DNA of 64,000 nucleotides from Natronohydrobacter thiooxidans (GTDB lineage: Bacteria; Pseudomonadota; Alphaproteobacteria; Rhodobacterales; Rhodobacteraceae): positions 682,001 to 746,000 of the forward strand of contig NZ_MJAP01000034.1 of NCBI RefSeq assembly GCF_001884735.1. The letters run 5' to 3'. Below are positions 16,730 through 24,248 of this stretch, one piece after another. The notes beneath the pieces are model-generated. The model did no database searches. It was not told the origin of the DNA and saw nothing but the letters and a program-made list of their open reading frames with translations. Every line of letters begins with the position of its first letter. The first letter of the stretch is position 1. The translations under genes and the position numbers were made by a program.

Positions 16730-17164
16730 TCACGGCACGATCGTGCAGGGCACCGGGGCGGCCTGCGCCAGCGTTCCGGCCACCGAGCCGAAGAGCCGCG
16801 CCTGCAGCCCCTTCTCGCCGGTACGCCCGACAATGATCTGGGTCGCACCGTATTCCTTGGCCAGTTCGCTCAGCACCTCGGCCACATGGCCATAGCGCAC
16901 CACGGTCTCGACACTCAGCCCCTGCCCGGCCAGTTTCTTGCGCACCGGATCCAGAATGACCGTCTCGGCGCGGCCCACCTCCTCGGTGCGCCGCTTGTGG
17001 CGCTCGGCCACTTCCTCGGCGCTGAGAAAGGAATAGGGCGACCATTCCAGCACATGCGCCAGCAACAGCTGCGCCCCGGCGGCACGCGCGCGTTCTGCCC
17101 CGAAGGTCAGCGCGCGCTCACTTGCTGCACTGCCGTCAAAGGCAATCAGATATGTTTCAGGCAT
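16730..17164 (-). CDS. Universal stress protein (UspA domain)
   Basis: A 144-residue single UspA domain: YLIAFDGSAASERALTFGAERA at the N-terminus, and IIVGRTGEKGLQARLFGSVAGTLAQAAPVPCTIVP at the C-terminus. The last stretch contains the G-2X-G-9X-G(S/T) ATP-binding pattern, so it is probably an ATP-binding type. ATG 17164 follows AGGAGAGG. It precedes the alanine symporter by 20 bases, an arrangement in which Usp proteins are often thought to modulate the adjacent transporter. Confidence 0.9.
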   Translation of the reverse strand: MPETYLIAFDGSAASERALTFGAERARAAGAQLLLAHVLEWSPYSFLSAEEVAERHKRRTEEVGRAETVILDPVRKKLAGQGLSVETVVRYGHVAEVLSELAKEYGATQIIVGRTGEKGLQARLFGSVAGTLAQAAPVPCTIVP

Positions 17165-17484
17165 CTCACCTCTCCTGTCGGGTCTTCTGGGACTCACCCA
17201 GTCGGCACAGAATACACGAGTTTGTTACATTCCATTCCGTCTTTTTACCTTTCTCCGGCACAATGGACACAATTCGCTACTTTTCACTTTGAATTCGTTT
17301 TTCAGCAACAAATTTTATTATAAATGACACAAGGGCAGGATTATCGACTTTCCAAAAAAATAGCCTGCGCGCGCCTGTGACGGACTCGCACGCGCCTGCG
17401 GCAGATCTGCGCAGGCCGATGCAAGACTTGCCCCCCCGCACACACTGACCTAAACCGGGACAAGATCTGACAAGGCCTGACCCG
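17165..17484. other. Divergent intergenic region, 320 bases, with an AT-rich island
   Basis: No gene is visible. Bases 17215-17345 are markedly AT-rich for this genome and should hold the promoter for the minus-strand stress-protein/symporter pair. On the plus side TTGCCC (17428-17433) and TAAACC (17451-17456), 17 bases apart, are a weak promoter candidate for the ABC transporter. Confidence 0.5.
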
Positions 17485-19272
17485 ATGACCGACACCAGTG
17501 CTGCGCTCGACTCCCGCGCGAAATCGAAGAACATGGGCGCGCTCAAGGGGCTGTGGCCGTTCATCCGCCCCTATCGCGGCTTGCTGGCCGTGGCCATGCT
17601 GGCGCTGATCTCGACGGCTGCGATCACACTTGCCCTGCCGCTTGCGGTGCGCCGGGTCGTGGACGGGTTCGAAGCGCGCGAGATGGTGCTGCTGAACCAG
17701 TATTTCGCGGGCGCCTTCGGCCTCGCGCTGCTGCTCGCGCTCGGCACGGGGCTGCGCTACTATTTCGTCACCCGTCTGGGCGAAAGGCTGGTGGCCGATA
17801 TCCGCAAGGCGCTTTTCGCCCGCGTCATCGACCGTTCCCCGGCCTTCTATGAACGCATCATGACCGGCGAGGTGCTCTCGCGCCTGACCACCGACACCAC
17901 GCTGATCCAGTCGGTGGTGGGCTCCTCGGTCTCCATCGCGCTGCGCAATGCGCTGACGCTTCTCGGCGGGCTGGTGCTTCTGGGGCTGACCTCGGCCAAG
18001 CTGATGGGCTTCGTTCTGCTGATGGTGCCCGCGATCATCGTGCCGATTGTGGTGATGGGGCGCAAGCTGCGCAGGCTCAGCCGCGAGAATCAGGACTGGA
18101 TCGCAGCGTCCTCCGGCAATGCCTCCGAAGCCCTGAGCGCGGTGCAGACCGTGCAGGCCAATACTCATGAAGCCGCCAGCCGCGCCGCCTTTGACCGCGT
18201 GACCGAAACCAGCTTCGACGTCGCCCGCCGCCGCATCTTCACCCGCGCGTTGCTGACCGTGATCGTCATCTTCCTGGTTTTCGCGGGCATCCTCGGCACG
18301 CTCTGGGTGGGTGCGCGCGATGTGGCCTCGGGCGCGATGACACCGGGCGAACTCGCGCAATTCGTGATCTACGCGGTGATCGTCGCAGGCTCGGTCGGCG
18401 CGCTCTCCGAGATCTGGTCAGAATTGCAGCGCGCGGCAGGCGCGACCGAAAGGCTGGTCGAACTTCTGCAAGCCGTGGATTCAGTACAGGATCCCGAGAC
18501 CCCGATGCTGCTGCCGCGCCCCACACGCGGCGCGGTCAGCTTCGAGAATGTGCAGTTCCACTACCCGACCCGGCCCGGCCAGCAGGCGCTGGAAAATGTC
18601 TCGCTTGATGTCGCACCGGGGGAAACCGTGGCGCTGGTCGGCCCCTCTGGCGCCGGCAAGACCACGATACTGCAACTGCTGATGCGCTTTTACGACCCGC
18701 TCCGCGGCCGGGTCTGCATCGACGGCGTGGATCTGCGCGAGATGACCCGCAGCGATTTCCGCAAGGCCATTGCGCTCGTGCCGCAGGATCCCGTGATCTT
18801 TGCCACCTCGGCGATGGAGAATATCCGTTTCGGCCGCCCCGGCGCCTCGGATAGCGAAGTGACCAAGGCCGCCCGTGCCGCCGATGCCGATACCTTCATC
18901 AGCAAATTGCCCGAAGGCTACGCGACCGAACTCGGCGAACGCGGCGTCATGCTCTCGGGCGGCCAGCGCCAGCGCATCGCGCTGGCCCGCGCGATCCTGC
19001 GCGATGCGCCGATCCTGCTGCTGGACGAAGCCACAAGCGCGCTGGACGCGGAATCTGAGGCCGCCGTGCAGCGCGCGGTCGATCACCTCTCGAAGGACCG
19101 CACAACCCTCGTGATCGCGCATCGGCTGGCCACGGTGAAACAGGCCGACCGGATTGTCGTCTTTGACGAGGGACGTATCATCGCCACCGGCACCCATGAG
19201 GAACTCGTGGCCGAAGGCGGGCTCTATGCGCGCCTCGCGCGGCTGCAATTCACCGCCGATCGCGCCGCCTGA
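17485..19272 (+). CDS. ABC exporter, fused permease-ATPase (MsbA-like)
   Basis: This 595-residue half-transporter has an N-terminal six-helix exporter domain (about residues 25-330) and a C-terminal nucleotide-binding domain. The Walker A GPSGAGKTT lies at 386-394, the signature LSGGQRQRIALARAIL begins at 490, the Walker B ILLLDEATSALD follows, and the H-loop is in LVIAHRLATV. It should act as a homodimer exporting a lipid or other hydrophobic substrate; it is the MsbA/LptA-like subgroup common in Rhodobacteraceae as a single gene. No substrate clue comes from the neighbours. The 3' end is followed 8 bases later by hairpin repeat copy 2. Confidence 0.92.
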   Translation: MTDTSAALDSRAKSKNMGALKGLWPFIRPYRGLLAVAMLALISTAAITLALPLAVRRVVDGFEAREMVLLNQYFAGAFGLALLLALGTGLRYYFVTRLGERLVADIRKALFARVIDRSPAFYERIMTGEVLSRLTTDTTLIQSVVGSSVSIALRNALTLLGGLVLLGLTSAKLMGFVLLMVPAIIVPIVVMGRKLRRLSRENQDWIAASSGNASEALSAVQTVQANTHEAASRAAFDRVTETSFDVARRRIFTRALLTVIVIFLVFAGILGTLWVGARDVASGAMTPGELAQFVIYAVIVAGSVGALSEIWSELQRAAGATERLVELLQAVDSVQDPETPMLLPRPTRGAVSFENVQFHYPTRPGQQALENVSLDVAPGETVALVGPSGAGKTTILQLLMRFYDPLRGRVCIDGVDLREMTRSDFRKAIALVPQDPVIFATSAMENIRFGRPGASDSEVTKAARAADADTFISKLPEGYATELGERGVMLSGGQRQRIALARAILRDAPILLLDEATSALDAESEAAVQRAVDHLSKDRTTLVIAHRLATVKQADRIVVFDEGRIIATGTHEELVAEGGLYARLARLQFTADRAA

Positions 19273-19280
19273 GGCCGCCC

Positions 19281-19309
19281 GTAAGGTGCGTGGTTTCCAC
19301 GCACCTTAC
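19281..19309. repeat. Hairpin repeat copy 2 (GTAAGGTGCGTGG type)
   Basis: Perfect 13-base arms GTAAGGTGCGTGG and CCACGCACCTTAC around TTT. Relative to copies 1 and 3, the left arm differs at two positions and the right arm carries the matching changes, so base pairing is kept. It lies between the ABC transporter and the DUF3422 gene, which converge. Confidence 0.85.
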
Positions 19310-19313
19310 CCGA

Positions 19314-20597
19314 TCACTCGAAATGATGCCTGATCCGGCGCACCATCGCCCAGACCCCCAGCACCACCACTGGGGCCAATAGCGCCATCGCGACGGTCTT
19401 GGACATTCCCAGCGGCTCGACAAGCGGCATCGCGACATAGGCCACCAGATTGACCGCATAATAGCTGATCGCCACGACGGACAATCCCTCAACGGTATTC
19501 TGCAACCGCAATTGCAGATCCGCGCGCCGGTCCATGCTCTCCAGCAATCTCTGGTTCTGCGCCGAGCGCTCCACATCGACCCGCGTGCCCAGAAGCTGCC
19601 CCGCGCGCATCGCGCGTTCGGCCATCTTTGTCAGGCGCAATTCGGCGGATTTCACCGTCCGCATCGCCGGATCATAGCGCCGGGTCATGAATTCATGCAG
19701 CGATTGGCGATCCTCGAACCGCTCTTCGCGCAGCACCTCGATGCGCTGTTGCACCAGCGCCTCATAGGCCCCGGTCGCGCCAAAACGGAACGAGGATTCG
19801 ACCATCATATTCTCCAGTTCCGAGGAAATCCCCAGAAGCGCGTCCAGCGTCTCATCCGAGCGCGAATCGGGCGCGGTCATCGCCCGCGTCAGCCGCGACA
19901 GCTCATCATCAAGCGCATTCATCTGCGCCGAGAGCGCCCGCGCGCGAAACAGCCCCAGCATCGAAATCGTGGTATAGGTCTCGATCTCGCACAGCCGCTG
20001 GATGATCCGCCCCACGCGCCGCCCGCCGACGCCCGGCTTGACGAAAACCGCCATGCGCACATGCCCTGCCCGGTCAATGCGGAAATCGCTCGCAATCACC
20101 GCGCTGCCATCCAGAACATAGGCCGCCGCCAGACTTTCGGGCACAAACCATTCCAGCAGCTTGTGGACCGCGACACTGGGGTTGGTCGGCATCTCCTCGA
20201 TCTGAAAGATGATCGAGGTCAGCCGCTGGCCCTGCGATTGCGCCAGCCAGTTTTCGGGGAACACGTCAAACGCCACCGGATCGAAGGGCCGCGCCGCCTC
20301 GCCTTGCTCAAAGGCCGTATAGGTCACGAATTCGGTATGGCTCTCCCATTTCAGGTGATGCCGCCCCAGATCGGCCGAATGATGCGTGGCATCCGGGGCC
20401 GGATGCCCCGCCCCATGCCGGTCGAGCAGCGCCAGCAGATGCGCCCGGTCGTGCGTGCGGTCACGTTTCGCGGCCTCGCGCTCGGGCTTGAGCGCGATGA
20501 ACACCGCCACCCCCGGCACGCTGACCTTGGCCGCAGGGCGCGCATGCAACTCATTCACCAGCGCATAGCGATTCGGATGGTCCTGAAGTGGCGGCAT
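19314..20597 (-). CDS. DUF3422 family membrane-anchored protein
   Basis: A 427-residue protein starting MPPLQDHPNRYALVNELHARP, the hallmark of DUF3422. The middle includes VFVKPGVGGRRVGRIIQRLCEIETY. Two hydrophobic helices close to the C-terminus (about residues 365-385 and 390-415) should anchor it in the membrane, preceded by a long helical stretch. The family is widespread in proteobacteria and its function is unknown. The start ATG 20597 is taken from the conserved N-terminus although the ribosome site is weak. An upstream extension to 20726 looks non-coding. Confidence 0.85.
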   Translation of the reverse strand: MPPLQDHPNRYALVNELHARPAAKVSVPGVAVFIALKPEREAAKRDRTHDRAHLLALLDRHGAGHPAPDATHHSADLGRHHLKWESHTEFVTYTAFEQGEAARPFDPVAFDVFPENWLAQSQGQRLTSIIFQIEEMPTNPSVAVHKLLEWFVPESLAAAYVLDGSAVIASDFRIDRAGHVRMAVFVKPGVGGRRVGRIIQRLCEIETYTTISMLGLFRARALSAQMNALDDELSRLTRAMTAPDSRSDETLDALLGISSELENMMVESSFRFGATGAYEALVQQRIEVLREERFEDRQSLHEFMTRRYDPAMRTVKSAELRLTKMAERAMRAGQLLGTRVDVERSAQNQRLLESMDRRADLQLRLQNTVEGLSVVAISYYAVNLVAYVAMPLVEPLGMSKTVAMALLAPVVVLGVWAMVRRIRHHFE

Positions 20598-21124
20598 ATG
20601 GCAATGGCCCTGAAAAGACGCAACAGCGCCCATGATATTCTGCATAGCGGCGAAAGAAAGCCCGCATCCGGCACACAATGGCACACTTGTATTTCTGCAA
20701 CATCCCGCCCCGACGCGGCGAAGCACTGGCGCGTTGCCGCGTCTCGCTTGGGCTGTCGGGCGTGACTGACAGCGCGGCGTGTTTCACCTGCGCAGGCTGG
20801 ATCGACCCGCCGCGCAGAAACTTATCTCAGGATCAGGCGCTTGCCGGGATCATGGAGGATGAGAGCCGCGACCCGGAACGGGAGGATCTCTTCGCAGATC
20901 GGAGGAAGGATGAATGAGGTCGCGCTGCATTGCGGCCCGGTCCCCCCGGTCGTGAATTCAGCCCGACGGGGCGCGGTTCAGGATCAGCAACAGACCCCGC
21001 CACCACCCAGCGCCAGAGTGCGGGCGGGCGCAACTGGGGGCGTCATCCGGGCGGTTCACCGACGCGGCAAGGTGAAACGCGCGCAAGCGCGCAGCGTGGT
21101 TTCTTCTGCCCCTGCGCCGGAAAC
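20598..21124. other. 527-base region between DUF3422 and argP with no assured gene
   Basis: It may hold a small plus-strand gene (20678-20917, listed separately). Directly behind it is a second open frame from ATG 20910, which has a strong ribosome site (GGAGGAAGG) but encodes a Pro/Arg/Ala-rich sequence that does not look like a folded protein and runs 28 bases into argP. I see no RNA gene or repeat. Confidence 0.4.
20678..20917 (+). CDS. Possible small protein, unknown
   Basis: A 79-residue frame with plausible amino-acid composition: a Cys-containing part (LARCRVSLGLSG, ACFTCAGW) and an acidic helical tail (QALAGIMEDESRDPEREDL). It lacks a clear ribosome site, and I recognise no family. 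It would be divergent from the DUF3422 gene. The CxxC near residue 36 could bind metal. Treat as doubtful. Confidence 0.35.
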   Translation: MAHLYFCNIPPRRGEALARCRVSLGLSGVTDSAACFTCAGWIDPPRRNLSQDQALAGIMEDESRDPEREDLFADRRKDE

Positions 21125-22015
21125 TCACCCCACCAACACCCTCCGCGCATAGGCCCGCAGCGCAGCCGTCACCCCCTCCAGATGCCCCGCCGCGCGCCGG
21201 TTGATCTGCCAGTAAAGCGGGCGGTCCAGTTCCGTGCCGGGGAGCAGCTCCACCAGCCGCCCCGCCGCCAGATGCTCCGCAACCAGCAGCGCCGGGTTCA
21301 TCCCCCAGCCCAGACCCGCCAGCGCCGCCGTCACGAACCCTTCGGTCGCGGGCAGCCAATGCGCAGGCCCGACCACCCCGTACCCGAACCGCGCGCGCAG
21401 CCAGTCCTGTTGCAACTGATCCTTCTGGTTGAAGGTCAGCACCGGCGCATGCGCCAGCGCGGTCTCGCTCACCCCATCCGCGAAATGCTGCGTCATGTAA
21501 GCCGGGCTGGCCGTGGCATGGTAGCGCATGCGCCCCAGCGCCACGCTCCTGCAGCCCGGCACCGGCTTTTCCAGCGCCGTCACCGCCGCCACCACGCGCC
21601 CTGCCTTCAGCCAGTCGGCGGTGTGGTCCTCGTCATCAATCGCGATATCCAGCAGCAGCCCGTCATCGCGGGCAAAATCGCAGATCGCGGGCAGAAACCA
21701 TGTCGCCAGACTGTCGGCATTGACCGCAATGGACAGCGTGACGCGCCCGGCATCGCTCTTGCTGGCCGGAAACTGTGCCAGCAGATCGCGCTCGGCCAGC
21801 CCCACCAGTTCCATATGTCGACACAGCGCCGCCCCGGCTTCGGTGGCGCGGCAGGGCGTGGCGCGCTCAATCAGCACTGCGCCCAGACGCTCCTCCAGCC
21901 TCCGCACACGCTGCGAGATGGCCGAGGGCGTGACATGCAGCGCTTTCGCCGCCGCCTCGAAACTGCCGGTCTGCACCACCAGCGCCACAGCACGGGCGGC
22001 GGGATAATCGATCAT
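21125..22015 (-). CDS. argP: LysR-family regulator ArgP/LysG type
   Basis: A 296-residue LysR regulator with helix-turn-helix FEAAAKALHVTPSAISQRVRRLEERLG, the exact pattern of ArgP/IciA/LysG. The start MIDYPAARAVALVVQTGSF is typical. ArgP senses lysine and arginine and activates the exporter gene argO/lysE. Here it is divergently placed from a LysE-family exporter with 91 bases between, the classical arrangement. WLPATEGFVTAALAGLGWGMNP is the usual effector-domain motif. Confidence in the family is high; the exact effector (Lys or Arg) is inferred. Confidence 0.92.
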   Translation of the reverse strand: MIDYPAARAVALVVQTGSFEAAAKALHVTPSAISQRVRRLEERLGAVLIERATPCRATEAGAALCRHMELVGLAERDLLAQFPASKSDAGRVTLSIAVNADSLATWFLPAICDFARDDGLLLDIAIDDEDHTADWLKAGRVVAAVTALEKPVPGCRSVALGRMRYHATASPAYMTQHFADGVSETALAHAPVLTFNQKDQLQQDWLRARFGYGVVGPAHWLPATEGFVTAALAGLGWGMNPALLVAEHLAAGRLVELLPGTELDRPLYWQINRRAAGHLEGVTAALRAYARRVLVG

Positions 22016-22042
22016 GGATTAGCTGTCCTTAATCAAGCTTAG

Positions 22043-22055
22043 CAAATTGAATTTG
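22043..22055. promoter_or_regulatory. Palindrome between argP and argO
   Basis: CAAATT-G-AATTTG, a perfect palindrome in an AT-rich stretch flanked by TTAG and CTAA. Its position midway between the divergent starts suits a binding site of the ArgP-type regulator. Confidence 0.5.
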
Positions 22056-22106
22056 TCTAACCTGGATGAACCCGCTACCGCAAGCCCGCAGCCTGACGGA
22101 GCACCC

Positions 22107-22718
22107 ATGACAGATCTCGCAATTTTCCTCACCGGCCTTGGCATCGGCCTCAGCCTGATCCTCGCCATCGGCGCGCAGAACGCTTTCGTGCTGCGGCAGG
22201 GGCTGCGCGGCAGTCATGTCCTGCCGGTGGTGCTGACCTGCGCGCTCTCGGATGCGGTGCTGATCGTGATCGGCATCACCAGTTTCGCGCGCATTGCGGA
22301 AATCCTGCCATGGATCAGCCCGCTCATGCGCTTCGGCGGCGCGGCTTTCCTGATCTGGTACGGCACGCGCGCGGCCCGCGCAGCACTCACCTCGTCTGCC
22401 GCTCTACATGTCTCCACTGCCCCGCGCGAGCCCTTGCGCCCGGTCCTGCTGACCGCGCTGGCGCTGACATGGCTGAACCCGCATGTCTATCTTGATACGG
22501 TGGTGCTGCTGGGCACAATCTCGACGCAATATGCCCCGCAGCAGGCGGTTTTCGGCGCGGGCGCGGTCACAGGATCCTTCCTGTTTTTCTTTTCACTCGG
22601 CTATGGCGCCAGGCTGCTGCGCCCATTCTTCGCCCAGCCCCGCAACTGGCGCCTCCTTGAAGGCGGGATTGCGCTGGTGATGTGGGCGATTGCGCTGAAG
22701 CTGATCCTCATGGCCTGA
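22107..22718 (+). CDS. argO: LysE/ArgO family amino-acid exporter
   Basis: A 203-residue inner-membrane protein with six hydrophobic segments. LTGLGIGLSLILAIGAQNAFVLRQGLRG at the N-terminus is the LysE/ArgO signature and LTALALTWLNPHVYLDTVVLLG the second one. It exports basic amino acids (arginine in E. coli, lysine in Corynebacterium). ATG 22107 is chosen because GGAG precedes it. The divergent ArgP-type regulator should control it. Its 3' end lies 27 bases from the converging carbonic-anhydrase gene. Confidence 0.92.
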   Translation: MTDLAIFLTGLGIGLSLILAIGAQNAFVLRQGLRGSHVLPVVLTCALSDAVLIVIGITSFARIAEILPWISPLMRFGGAAFLIWYGTRAARAALTSSAALHVSTAPREPLRPVLLTALALTWLNPHVYLDTVVLLGTISTQYAPQQAVFGAGAVTGSFLFFFSLGYGARLLRPFFAQPRNWRLLEGGIALVMWAIALKLILMA

Positions 22719-22745
22719 GGCCCGCCCGCAGGGGCAGGCAGCCCT

Positions 22746-23273
22746 TCAGCAGGGTTTCAACCCCGCCTTGAAGCGCCGCATATTTCGCCGGTAGCCCGCA
22801 GCCGAATCCAGCAGTTTCGCCTGCGCCGCCGCATCAAGCTGGCGCACCACACGCCCCGGCGCCCCCATCACCAGCGAGCCATCGGGGATTTCCTTGCCCT
22901 CCGTCACCAGCGCCCCCGCGCCGATCAGACAGCCCCGCCCGATCTTCGCACCATTCAGCACCGTGGCCCCCATCCCGATCAGCGACCCCTCGCCAATGCT
23001 GCAGCCATGCAGCATCGCCTTATGCCCGATCGTGCAATGCGCGCCAATGGTCAGCGGATAGCCCATGTCGGTATGCAGCACGCAGTTTTCCTGAATATTC
23101 GTGCCTTCCCCGATCACCAACGGCTCATTATCGCCGCGCAGCACCGCCCCGAACCAGATCGAGACCCCTTCGCCAAGCACCACCGTGCCGATCACATGCG
23201 CGCCCGGCGCGACCCAGTAATCGCCATTCTCGGGCGGTACCGGGTTATGTCCATCCAGAGCATAGAGCATCAC
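22746..23273 (-). CDS. Gamma-class carbonic anhydrase-like hexapeptide protein
   Basis: A 175-residue left-handed beta-helix protein built of hexapeptide repeats (VIGTVVLGEGVSIWFGAVLRGD, IGAHCTIGHKAMLHGCSIGEGSLIGMGATVLNGAKIG). The His residues in VLHTDMG, GAHCTIGH and LHGC match the zinc ligands of gamma-carbonic anhydrases of the YrdA/CaiE type. Many members have weak or no measured activity. Its start overlaps the stop of the dehydrogenase gene upstream by four bases (ATGA), so the two are co-translated. Confidence 0.9.
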   Translation of the reverse strand: MMLYALDGHNPVPPENGDYWVAPGAHVIGTVVLGEGVSIWFGAVLRGDNEPLVIGEGTNIQENCVLHTDMGYPLTIGAHCTIGHKAMLHGCSIGEGSLIGMGATVLNGAKIGRGCLIGAGALVTEGKEIPDGSLVMGAPGRVVRQLDAAAQAKLLDSAAGYRRNMRRFKAGLKPC

Positions 23274-24148
23274 CCACCCCCCAGCTTGCGCAGCCGCTCA
23301 ATCAGCGCCGAAGTATCCCAGCGCCCGCCGCCCATATTCTGCACATCCTTGTAGAACTGATCCACCAGCGCCGTCATCGGCAGCGGCGCGCGCAGTTCTT
23401 CTGCCGTGGCAAGGCAGATCCCCAGATCCTTGCGCATCCAGTCCACGGCGAATCCATGCTCGAAAGCCCCGTCCAGCATCGTCCCGTGCCGGTTCTGCAT
23501 CTGCCACGACCCCGCCGCGCCCTGAGAGATCACCTCGACCACCGCGCGCCCGTCCATCCCGGCGCGCTCGCCGAAATGCAACGCCTCGGCCAGCCCCTGC
23601 AACAGGCCCGCGATGCAGATCTGGTTCATCATCTTGGCAATCTGGCCCGCGCCGCTCTCGCCCATGCGCTTGCAAACCCGCGCATAGGCGTCCAGCACCG
23701 GGGCCGCGCGGTCGAAATCGGCCGCGGCGCCCCCGCACATGATCGACAGCACCCCGTTTTCGGCCCCTGCCTGCCCGCCGGATACCGGCGCATCCACAAA
23801 GCCCACGCCCTGCGCCTGCGCCAGATCATGCAATTCCCGCGTCACCTGCGCCGACACCGTGGTGTGATCGACGAACAGCGCGCCCGCCGGCATGGCGGCG
23901 AATGCGCCCTCCTCGCCCAGACAGACCGCGCGCAGATCATCGTCATTGCCCACGCAGGCCATCACGAATTCGGCCCCCTCGGCAGCCTCGCGCGGTGTGG
24001 CCCCGAAGGCGCCGCCATTGGCCGCGGCCCAGGCTTCGGCCTTGGCCGTGGTGCGGTTATAGACCGTGACCTCATGGCCCGCGCGCAAAAGATGCGCCGC
24101 CATCGGCCCACCCATGACCCCCAACCCCAGAAACGCCAGTTTCGCCAT
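23270..24148 (-). CDS. 3-hydroxyisobutyrate dehydrogenase-family oxidoreductase
   Basis: A 292-residue beta-hydroxyacid dehydrogenase. The Rossmann motif LAFLGLGVMGGPMAAHLLRAGH opens the protein; FVDAPVSGGQAGAENGVLSIMCGG is the substrate-binding loop, and GAGQIAKMMNQI contains the catalytic Lys (about residue 167). Members include 3-hydroxyisobutyrate, tartronate semialdehyde and glyoxylate/succinic semialdehyde reductases. Sequence alone does not settle which. It is translationally coupled to the gamma-carbonic anhydrase-like gene and diverges from the penicillin acylase gene. Confidence 0.88.
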   Translation of the reverse strand: MAKLAFLGLGVMGGPMAAHLLRAGHEVTVYNRTTAKAEAWAAANGGAFGATPREAAEGAEFVMACVGNDDDLRAVCLGEEGAFAAMPAGALFVDHTTVSAQVTRELHDLAQAQGVGFVDAPVSGGQAGAENGVLSIMCGGAAADFDRAAPVLDAYARVCKRMGESGAGQIAKMMNQICIAGLLQGLAEALHFGERAGMDGRAVVEVISQGAAGSWQMQNRHGTMLDGAFEHGFAVDWMRKDLGICLATAEELRAPLPMTALVDQFYKDVQNMGGGRWDTSALIERLRKLGGG

Positions 24149-24248
24149 TCCGTCCCCCCTCTCGAATTCTTGTGATTGCGCTTTGGGCGCTCAGGCAATA
24201 CCTATCAGGGCCAGTCCGACCGTCAACTCAAAGACAGCAGCCCCGCCT

